From NCBI GenBank assembly GCA_003971905.1, contig RSEE01000009.1:620001-684000 (forward strand): a DNA stretch of 64,000 nucleotides, written 5' to 3'. The stretch is from Moniliella sp. 'wahieum' (taxonomy: Eukaryota > Basidiomycota > Moniliellomycetes > Moniliellales > Moniliellaceae). The position numbers and the translations under genes were made by a program. A model generated the notes under the pieces. It was not told where the DNA came from. It was given only the letters and a program-made list of their open reading frames with translations, and searched no databases. Positions 54,434 to 64,000 of the stretch are shown here, piece by piece (within the stretch, counting starts at the first letter, position 1; each line of letters opens with the position of its first letter).

Positions 54434-57400
54434 GGGGGGGGGGGGGCGGCGGCAGCAGCAGGAGCGATGGAGGTGGGGATGGGGATGGCGGTGGGGATGG
54501 CGGAGGGAATGGCGGTGGGAATGGCGATGGCGATGGCAGGAGAAGGGATGCTGGCGTGGGGATGGGATGGATGGGTGGAGGGGGGCAGAGCGCTGCCAAC
54601 TCCGCCTGGCGGCACGCGGCGGTCCGCGGCGACACGGGGGCAGCTGTGTGCGGGCTGGCGCCTGTGCTCCCAGCCGCCCAGCGCAGCGCAGCGCAGGCAG
54701 CGCACCCTGGCCGCGCCTGGCCACCAGCCACGCTGCCCCAGACGGCCCGTGCCTGGGTGTGAACAGTGGCTAGTGGCCAGTGAAACTTGCAACCGCCTGT
54801 CCGCGACTCGTGACGCGTGACGCATGCAAGGGCAGCATGCTCATGCATGCATGCTGCTGCGGCTGTGCGGTGCTCCGATATGCTGACACCCACACTGCTC
54901 CAGCAGGCAGGCCGCAGGATCGATCATCCGATCATCGATCATCTCCCTTGCATGCATGCGTCCAGCTTGCCCTTGCCGTGCTGCAACCAGCACGCGGCAG
55001 TGCTGGGGTGTGCTGCGCCCCATCAAGCGCCCCATTGCCATGCAATGCACATGCATCACACATCCCCATCACCCATCTGATCATGCAACCCGCGCTCTGC
55101 TGCGCACCCACTGCTCCTCTCAGCAGGCGATCGACACGCCGGAGCAGCGCCAGACACCGATGTTCCGCCGAGGCGGGCTCCGCTGCCAAGATAGGGTGGC
55201 CCTGTGCCTGCTGCCCCCAGCCGCGTACAACACAGCAGCAGAGCCCAAGCCGTCCCAGCATCGCTGCCACCACGGGCTGCTGTCGGGCAGCAGTGCAGCA
55301 GCAGCCAACCGCAGCCATCATCTTTCTGGCTAGGCTTTGGCTAGGCTCTGGCTAGGCTGGCGCTTCCCCCATTCATCGGCCACCGCCGTCATTAAATTGA
55401 TGGCGGTGAGTACTCAGATTGAGTACCGAGTTTCATCGGCATCGGCCCTCCCCGTCACGCGTCACGCGCCATGCACATGTGCGCAGTGCGGCAGTTACAT
55501 GATACACGTTTACCGGCTTGGGTTTGTGAAACGCATTGTTCGGCTCGACACGAATGGCCCAGTGCTCTGGCTTGAAGCTTGAGTAGATCTTAGCGCTTAG
55601 CAGGCTCTAGCAGCCTAGCGCGGGAGGACGCCCATTGGAGTACGGGTGCCGGTGGCAGTGCGTCTGGACACCGTCTCCGCCCGCAGCCCCCGAGTCCCAG
55701 GGCGGTGTGGAGGGGGGGGCAGGGTGGGGCACGGAGCGCAGCCATCGCCACCGGCCATCCATCCATCGATCATCGACAATCGGCTCATGCACCGATTACG
55801 CCGACGCTGATACACCCGTAGCTAGCTAGTACCAGGCATATGACATGGAAAAGGCTCCGACCTGCTCCAACCAATTGGAACACCGCAGCGCTGACTCAAA
55901 GTTGAATCAAATGATCGGCTGATTCTAGGGTGGCGACCGGTGACCGGTGGCCGGTGTTTAACGACCGGTGATCACATATGTCTGGAGCTTGAAGCTCTTG
56001 AAGCTTAAAGCTTGCTGCATGATGCATGATGCATGATGCATGATGCTAAGCGCTTGAATGATCGATAATCGATAATCATTAATCAACACTGGTCGATGAC
56101 CTTTCTAGCCGCACCTGCCGCACCTGCCGCACCTGCCGTACCCGGCCCCTCCCCATTCTACCCCGAATAACTAACCAGCTCTCCGTACCAGATTTTACTG
56201 GTACAAGGCTCTTGAAGCTTGAGAGGTTGAACGCTGAGGCTGAGCGCGGACTAATGACTAGCGCTGAGCGGCTCCGCGCTGACCAGCTGTCACGGGCGGG
56301 CCCGCCAGGGGGCTCACCCAGGTTCTTGGGGTACAATCCCTTAGGAGACGGAAGGAAGACGACTCACGTAGTTTCGGGCTTGGGCTGGTTGGTGAATCCG
56401 AGCGAGCTAGGGACGAGGAGAGGCCTTTGGTGGGGCGGCTGCACGCGTGGCAAGGCTGCGTCTGCACCGGCTTGGGCCGTAGTAACGTGTCTGAAGCCTC
56501 CGGGACTTAGGGACGGGAGGAGGCAGAGGGGGACAAACACTGCCTCAACTGAGACTGGGAATCGACGCGACCAAAGGAGGGCTCGCGCGACTGGACTGAC
56601 GAAGGGCTGGAGGACGAGGTCGGAGGAGATGTCGGACGCTAACAAGAGGAGCTGCCTGTACTGGATCAATTGGCTGGAAAACGGGCAGGAGTCGGACAGG
56701 ATAGGCGGGAAAGGACGACGAAATGGAGGGTAGGGGAAAGGATCCCCCACCAACCAGGGGTACAGGCTAAATCAAAAAGGGGAACGGACACAAAAGGGGG
56801 TGTAGAAAGGAAGACACGTCAAAAGCGGGGGTGGTCGCCGCAGGCGCGACCGAGAAAGGAAAATGAAACGGGGACGGGGTGACAGACGTCGCCACGGCAC
56901 TGGAAGCTCGGTCGTCTTTTATTTAGGCCGGCCGACTTGGACTTGGGCGGGGGGCGACTATTGCGGCGCGGATGCATGGCCCTTCGGCCACGATGCTTAA
57001 TTTAGCCAACCATCATTGCATCATCATGCATCACACTTGGTTGGCCTGCTGAGCACGCTCTACTGGGCATGTGCGGAGCAGGCGGGCCCTAGCTTGGGTC
57101 GGACCATCTCGTGTCCGCCGCAGCCCGTGACACCAGCTCTGAATCAGACTAGTGACTTTCCCAACGTCGCCCTCTGCGGAGCACCGGCAGCACAGCACAG
57201 CCCCATGTCTGGCTCGCACGCCCAAGGTCTCAGTATATATCTCAGCTGAGAACTCAGTTGCCTCTCTTCAATCTGTACGAGGAGACCATCGGGCCTACGG
57301 CCCGGTCAGCTGGGCTTCGCCCAGCTTGGTGCTGCGTCGCAGCCGCCACCGTTCCCCCGGTCCCCCGTCGCCACCTTAGCCACCGTTCCCCCTTCGCCAG

Positions 57401-59240
57401 CGTAGTTATAATATCACCGATACGCGCTGGCTGGGGTGGCTGGGGTGGCTGGCTGTGCCCCCGGTGGCTTACGCAATGCATGTAAAAGAGTGGTGCACAC
57501 CCCGTTTGGGATTCTAATATAGTATCTGTATGTATAACGCTCTAGCTAGCTTCAAGCTTCAAGCTTCAAGCGGCCATCAGCCATCGATCATCATGCATCA
57601 AGCACCATGCATCAAGGTGTCAGGGCGTGTGCCGGTCTGTGGGCTTCCTTCTGACGATTTTCAGTCGTTCGGACCGTTCAGACGCTTATGGAATTCAAGA
57701 CGCTGAGCTCAGATAATCGATAATCGATAAGTACTAAGTACTAGTAATAGACGGCGACCCCGTTAGGACGTTCAACTTGAACGCCAGGCGATCAGACGTG
57801 GAGCTAGCTTTGCAAATTGAGATGGGGCCTCAGCCTGAGGCCCTGGGGCCAGCAGCGAGTGTTCAGCTTGACCAACAGGGCTTGTTTGCTTGCTGCGCGT
57901 CACCGGCCGCCGCAGAGGTGCTGCGAAGCTCGAAGCCACCATTAAGCTTGAAGCTCTTGAAGCTTCCAAGTCCCGGACTTGCTCTCGTACCGCGTACCTG
58001 GACAGGCCTAGGGCCTGGGCAACGCACACCGTGTGCCTGACGCCCGAGAGGTAATGATTACCTCAATTACCCACCGGTCTTCCCCCTAGCCGGCGGTATT
58101 TCGGAGGCGAAAACAGGCCGAGCCTCGCCGTCGACCATCGAGCTGACGTTACGCGTTACGCGTTACCATTGCATAGGTCAGCGCGTCAGCACCTTATGCA
58201 TTCCGCTCGCCCATCGGTCATCCATTCGTTGCTTAGCGCTTATCACCCATCATGCAACATGCATCATGCACCATACATCACACGTCACAGATCGCAGGTC
58301 ACGTGCTTTTACGCCACACATCAAAATCCAAACGAAGTAAAATTTAAGGCTGTCAAGTTGAACGTTCAACACGCCGAACGGTGTGACAGTGGTGTGACAG
58401 GGCTAGTGACATTGTGACAGGACTGTCACCGTGACATTGCAGATCTGGCTAGTAATGCACATGGATCATTGGTGCTGCATGGTCAAGCTCAAGCTGGGCG
58501 CTGATGCTGATGCAGATGGGAATGGTTGGAGGAGAGGGTTAGAGAGGGTATTGTTGGTGTGCGTTGGGCGACCGCCCGCCTTTGACAGTGTTTGGACTGG
58601 CGGCGACCGGACGAGAGCTGGCTTGGAAGACCGTGGGAACCGGTGGGGGCGTTGCTGGTTGTGCTGTTGTGCCCTGCTCTGCCTGGAAGCTGGACACGAG
58701 AGCGGAGGTGGGGACCGAGGGGGAACGTTGACGCAAAGGCACAGTGCCAATGCCGCTTGGCCCGTGTGCAGGCAGGGAGGCCTGAGGCCTGTCAAGCCAG
58801 ACACAATGGGCTCCTGGGCGCCACCCGCAGCACCAGACAAGCCCCGTGCGTGGGGCCGGTCGCGCGCACCCCCTCAGTGGCCGCATGCCTGGGGCCTCGC
58901 CTGCTGCCAGCCCCTGGAGCGCCGCTTGCACAGCGCCCCCGTGCTCGTCCCCTCCCATCCCCGCGTCGCGCTGTGCCGCCACGCGTCATCGTCACGCGTG
59001 ACACGTCTGGGATTAAGAATGCACTGCTCCGTTTGGTCTCTCTCAGCGCTCAGCGGCGCCTGAGGCCTCAGCCTGAGGGGTGGATGCGTCCGAGCAGCCG
59101 CCATCACCACCACCATCTGCTCGCGTCCGCTCATCATCCCCACCATCCCCACCACCATCCCCCCACCATCCCCACCACCATCCCTACCCCATCCCCACCA
59201 CCACCACCCCTCTCCTCTCCCTTCTGCAGGCCCAGGCCTA
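54434..59240. other. 4.8-kb gene-free, palindrome-rich region
   Basis: No supported coding frame. The left 0.4 kb is GGTGGG-rich promoter DNA. From about 54780 to 58450 short direct and inverted motifs dominate: GATCATCGATCATC (54915-54945), AAGCTTGAAGCTT (55985-56010, 56205, 57945-57965) and CATGATG (four copies, 56018-56045). Also present are ATCGATAATCGATAA (56060, 57715), GACCGGTG (55935-55970), TTCAAGC (57550-57572), GTTACGC (58145-58165) and GTGACA (58380-58440). CCATCC and CCACCA repeats (59100-59215) lie just before the next gene. GC is lower than in genes in several parts. Confidence 0.65.
56018..56045 (+). repeat. GCATGAT heptamer tandem repeat
   Basis: Four copies of a 7-bp unit, flanked by AAGCTT palindromes and followed by ATCGATAATCGATAATC. 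It is part of the palindrome-rich spacer. Confidence 0.85.
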
Positions 59241-62200
59241 ATGGCGTCTCCGGCCGCCATGCGCGACGGCAAGGCTGCCAAGGTCGTGTACGTCCAGGGC
59301 GGGGACGTATTTGATGCGATCGTCGCCATGAGCAACCCTGCCCATCCGCAGCACTCGTCACTCCGTCTACCAGCCCAGATCGGGCCTCTGCTCACCCCCA
59401 CCGCCACCAGCCCGCGCTCACCGCCCCGCTCTGGCCCGCGCTCCCACTCTCCTTCCCACTCCCACTCTCGCTCCCAAGAGCCGTCCCCCTCCATGCGCAG
59501 AAGCGCCACTCCACCCGTCACCGCTCCAGCCACAGCCCCAACATGCACCCTCGCTCGCCTCGCGTCTCCCGTACCCGCGCCGCATCTCCCGCCTTATGGG
59601 TGCGTCCTCTTGGGCGCCGTCGTCGGCCGTCATGGGTGCGTCACAGATGGGTGCCTCGGCGACCGCCAATCACACTGCCGGCTCGTCCGCTGTCCAGTCC
59701 CTCGGCCTGCGCAGCGGCTCGGCCCGCGCTACCAGTGCGACTGGCACCAGTGGTGGGCTCCCCCGCCCGCCCGCCAGTCCTACCATGCGGACTCCTCGCC
59801 AACGAATGGGGATTGCGGTGAGCGAGGAGGCGCTCGACCTCTCTCCCCTTCACCCATTCTTCTGGTCTGTCTACCATAGGCCATGCGACCCCACACACCA
59901 CCGAGTCCTCTGCCTTCCTCACCATTGAGAACAGCGTGTCCGCCTTGCCTCCTGCCCACGAAGTGCCGACGGAGCAAGAGCGCGACTCGGCGGATGCCCG
60001 TTCGGAGCGACACGCCGTCGATCCCAAGCTCCGCCACTCCCGCTCCCGCCCTGAATCCTCCCGATCGTCCAAGTCCAAAAACTTCTTCTAGCTCGCGTAA
60101 GGTAGCCTCCTCACATGAGCCCAGTCTGTCGGTCCGGCGCAGCCTCAGAGTCGTCGCCGACTGGCAGGACGCAATGCGGCATTCGCCTCGCGCTCCTCGG
60201 TAGCAGCACTCTCCGAGGGCCCCCGCTCCTCGCCCCGGCGCGACGATGCCTCCCACACAGCGTCGTCAGACTCGTGCGTTGCCTCGTCCTTTTCCGCCGA
60301 GGCGCTTGACAAACACGTGTCCCATGCATCGACGCAGTCCAACACCAAAACGGGGTCTGGAGCACCGCGGGAGCCGACCGACCCAGCGCAAGCGGCGGTC
60401 GTGGCGCAGGCCAAAGCGAAGGCCCAGAATGTTCAGAAGAGCAAGGCAGCTCAAGAGGCCCGGCAACCCAGCCCGCCCCTTGTTCGTCCTACTGCCCATA
60501 AGGCAAACAAGTCGGCCACCTCGGCGCCCACCCTCGCGCATCAGTCTTCCAGTCCTTCCTTGCGAGCACTGAAGATGCAACACGGCCACTCCCAGTCGGC
60601 CACATTCAATGCCGATCCACTTTTGTCTACTCAGTCCCGCCGTTCGTCAACACGATCGGCCCGGTCTGACGCTAAGAACTCACCTCCAGCCAGTCTTCAC
60701 AGTGTTCGTTTTTTTTCCCCAAATTCTCGTCATTACTTATGCGCCTTGCCGTACTAACACCCATCTTTTTAGCTCCACCGACACCAATCTCAGTCGTCTA
60801 TCAAATCGGCTCACTCCGCCGGCACACCGGACTTGGAGAGAACAGTGTCCACGCCCACACCTGATCTTATCCCTGGCAAGGCGGGCGGGCGACGCACGGG
60901 ACTTACGACTGCGCGCCATGTACCGTCGAAGCGATCGGTGCTGACTCGCGCCTCGTCCCAATCTGGTTCGTCGCACTTGCTGGACGAGTTTGGTAATTCT
61001 TCCCAAGCCGAGCCGAGTGGGTTATATGCCGATGCGGAAAGCACAACCGGAACCGACTCCATTAGCGCACCTTATTCTTCGTCCATCGCTCATCCTCACA
61101 TTGGAGGGGACGATACCTGGTCCCTTACCCCCTCCATCCCCCGGGGTATGACATACGACGAACAACACAACATCTTGTGATTGCCCCACCCCCCCACGGG
61201 CTCCGCGTCTTCCGCCCTCAACGGTCAGTGGACCGACCCGGAAGCAGACGGGCCCGGCCAAGGCGTTGCCCCTCCACAATACCGACTCTGCCCCGTCGCT
61301 TTCCAGTCGCCAAGGGGTGCCGGGATTGTCCGCGCCGCCAGCCATGCCAATCACTGGCACAGGACAACGTGCGCCTGTGCCGGCAGAGTCAAGCCACCGT
61401 CGTCCCAAGTCCAGTCACACTCATCTCAATTCGGTCGAGCAGCGCTCGCTCCTAGCCAGCAACGAATACCACATCCCCTCTCGTCTGGATACGGGGCCGG
61501 GTCCCGAGCTTTCGAAGACCAATGTGGCAGGTACGTTGCCTGGGGTCTCGTCCGTCTCGCTGGTACCTGGGATGACAGACCTCCGACGGAGAGGGTCTGT
61601 TCCCGCGGACCGTCGCCGGTGCGTGCCATGCCACCTCGCCCTGCCTCCGCTGCAGCTCGCGCCGCAATGCCCTCCAACGTCAACCCACCGCAGCACGGAC
61701 CGGGGGCAAGATGGCCGAACTTGGGGTCAAACTGCACTTTTTGTCACGCTACCCCAAATCGGCGGGCCATGACGCGCCGCTGGCCCGAGCTGGGTGGGAC
61801 CCGGACAATGGCTATGTAGTCATTGACACCCCTCATGGAAATGAGTTGGTCGACACCCGTTCGCTTCTGTCCCAAGAGCAAAGCAGCAGGATCAAGTGCA
61901 CCTTGTTCCTCCCCCTCGTCGGGCCAGTGCGCCGCCTGGGCGGGGCGATGACGACTTGGTGGAGGACCTGGCCGAGCCCACTGTGCCGGGGCAGAACGGG
62001 CAACCCGGCAACGCTGGCCAACCCACGGCCGCTGAGCGGCTGTTGGCAGCCTACCGTGCAGGCCTTCCTTTGCCTTCGGATTCTGTTCATTCGCTCGTGT
62101 CTTCCACCCCTGGCGTCACACATCTGCCGTTGCTGCGGCGATCGCGGACCATGCCCAACTGGACAACTCAGACGCACAAGTGATGCAGTCTGCCTTTGAG

Positions 62201-64000
62201 GATTCCTCCTCCATCGCCTCGGATGCTCTGACAGATGTAGTGGGAGCTGCCTCGGTGCACGGCCAAGGGCTTGGCTTTTGTGGTCCTGCGGGGGCATGGA
62301 AGCAATCACTTCTCATGAACTTGTGCAAGCCCGCGCCCCCCGCTCAGCCCCCGCGTTCTCGTTCTCGCTTGGGCCTGCGCCCACGCCCAGCCTCCGCGTT
62401 GGGGATCAGGGCCGAGAAGAACTTGGAAAACACGAGTTCGGACGCCAAGGCAGGCAAGGCGAAGCTGTCCTCTTTGGCAGGGCTACGCAAATACCGGAAC
62501 AAGGGACCTCCTCCGTCGGCATCAGCCGCAGTTGCTGCTGCTGCGGTAGGAACCCCCTCCGCTTCCATGTTTGCTGCAGCCACGGGCAATGTGGCACCAA
62601 CGGAGGCGTCTTCCGGACGCAAAATCGGACGTCGCCGGTCGTACTCCGCAGGGATCCTGGATATTGTTCGCCGCCCTGGGTCAGCAACTGGTTCTCGTCC
62701 CACCTCAACAGCGCAGCCGGGCGAAGAGGTGGCTGGCAACGCGTCTCGCCCGCCGTCGCGGTCGGGATCGCGTCTGTCTAAGGTCGCTTCCTTGGTTGGG
62801 TCTCGGCGACTGTCGCATGCCGCAAACCCCATCAGCTACCCCTCGGCCAATGTGGCGCACCCTGTCTCCGTCAGCTCCCATCTGGCGGCTTCGGCCGCCT
62901 CGCAGGCGGCGGCGTCCGTGCATTCTGGTCGGGATGCTTCGGCTGCCACCTCGGCCGTTATGGATCCGTTCCCTTCTTCGTCGGACTGCTTGCCTCATGA
63001 AGACGATTCTGGGGTCGCGTCGAGCCGGAGATGGTCCCAGCTGACGAACCGGAGACAGGGACAGGTTCGAGTTCGTCTCAGATCCATCTCTCTCCGCGGA
63101 AGCGGTCAGGGAACCTTCCCCCATCACCTGTCGGTAGACAGTTTCCTGGTGTCTACCCTCTTCCGAGCATGACCCACCCCGATTCGCCTACCGTCCCCAG
63201 CTCGCTCGCGATGGCCTCAAGCACAGAGCGTCGCCCCGATTCCCCGACGGCTATGGCGACGCCTACGCCTCTCAGTCCCGTGCCGTCGTCGCGCTTGGGT
63301 CTGCAGGAGTCTGCGGTCTAGCAACGGGTACAGCAGTGCGCTTGAACCCACCTATTCCCTCGAGCCTCGGAACCAGCCCTTGTCCTATTCGACGCGGTGC
63401 CCTACGGCCCGACCACATTACCAATGCCGCGTCCCTTGTTCCGCCGCCGGATACGCTGTCTGGGCTGTCGCCGCGCCCGCGCAAGTTGAACACCGCGGGC
63501 CAGTCAGCCACCAGCTCGCTGGAGAGCGCTGGTTCTTCGGGTGGCGCCTCGGTTTCGGAGTCGGTGCCATCTCAGGAACAGACGAGCCCAGCCGACCGTC
63601 CGAGAAGCACTCGTGCTTCCATTGGCTCGGCCCCGCTGCTGTTGTGGCGCCGCGTTGGCGAGCGAGGTGGCAGCCTGGTGAGTCCACCACCTCGTCCCGC
63701 CACGGCCCCCGCTCTTCCCCTACGAGGGGTACGGTCAGCACAACGACCAGGTGGAGGAGCTGACTCCTGCGGCGCTACGGTTGCTAGAGGAAGTGTCCTC
63801 AAAGATCGTAGTTCGAGTTTGGCCTCCAGCCTCGCTTCTGCCGCGCTGGCCCGTCCTGGCAGCCAAGCGTCCGACGGCTCCGTCAGCGTGGTCCTATGCC
63901 TTGCGGATGCACCACAGCCATGATGGCCTTCCGGCCGTCTCGTCGCCGCTTGCCTCGTCCGAATCACGCCGTAGTTTGTCAGGGAGCCAGTCACGCCCCC
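59241..64000 (+). CDS. large Ser-rich protein, 3' truncated by window end
   Basis: The ATG at 59241 starts MASPAAMRDGKAAKVVYVQG and GGDVFDAIVAMSNP, a compact segment that looks conserved, then Ser/Pro/Arg/His repeats. Further stretches in changing frames are SSAFLTIENSVSALPPAHEV (59910), SSRKVASSHEPSLSVRRSL (60090), AQAKAKAQNVQKSKAAQEA (60410) and HQSQSSIKSAHSAGTPDLE (60790). Then come RASSQSGSSHLLDEFGNSS, WDPDNGYVVIDTPHGNELVD (61790) and SGRKIGRRRSYSAGILDIV (62625). Probable introns lie at 59818-59879 and 60702-60772 (TACTAAC branch point). Ser-rich low-complexity segments continue to the edge. No family is recognised. Many basic-Ser motifs suggest a phospho-regulated scaffold, which is inference. 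Confidence 0.6.

Noticed and set aside
54009-54893. 294-codon minus-strand frame as a separate gene
   Set aside because: Only its left half matches the N-terminal region of the pseudokinase gene. The right half is repeat-rich promoter DNA.

Overview
The window looks like nuclear DNA of a filamentous or yeast-like fungus, most likely a basidiomycete and possibly Ustilaginomycotina. It is GC-rich with compact genes. Introns are short (about 60-135 bp), with GTRYGT-type donors and, in places, a perfect TACTAAC branch point. Two tRNA genes carry short introns next to the anticodon. The conserved products are typical of fungi: class II histone deacetylase with Arb2 tail, Pbs2-type MAPKK, Delta-12 desaturase, Def1, hexose transporter and Rpb8. 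The species cannot be fixed from the sequence alone.

Layout from left to right. A truncated Ser/Gly-rich protein (1-1175) is followed by an Hda1-like deacetylase (1475-4730), which converges on an unknown minus-strand gene (4984-7030). Then come an unknown low-complexity gene (7940-9865), a bHLH factor with a very long loop (10479-12270, minus), tRNA-Gln and RPB8 (minus). A divergent FMP52/HTATIP2-like oxidoreductase follows (13757-14772), then two unknown minus genes (14943-18207), a Myb factor (19748-21178) and cytochrome c (22385-22806). The MAPKK PBS2 (minus) and a PIN-domain/RGG protein (plus) share a 268-bp divergent promoter.

From 28 to 49 kb: a Myb/SANT-like, possibly Rap1-like protein (minus), tRNA-Thr and a 2-kb repeat-rich spacer, then the Delta-12 desaturase. 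Next are an uncertain gene, a protein with four dynein-light-chain-like modules (minus), DEF1 (minus), a dysferlin-domain peroxin-like protein (minus) and an MFS hexose transporter (minus). From 51.8 kb: a kinase-fold protein that lacks both catalytic aspartates (minus), a 4.8-kb gene-free stretch full of short palindromes, and a large Ser-rich protein running off the right end.

The most important technical observation is that almost every conserved gene is broken by one-base shifts. Where homology lets the shift be placed, it is nearly always a homopolymer one base too short (CCC to CC, GGGG to GGG). Essential genes such as cytochrome c and PBS2 are affected, so consensus indel error is by far the best explanation. 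Coding coordinates are therefore given as gene spans that may contain frame changes as well as introns. Gene ends in low-complexity regions are approximate.

The genes do not form a single pathway; this is an ordinary stretch of dispersed fungal genes. The points of most biological interest are the tandem dynein-light-chain-like protein, the predicted pseudokinase, the long-loop bHLH factor, the PIN/RGG protein and the palindrome-rich intergenic DNA.
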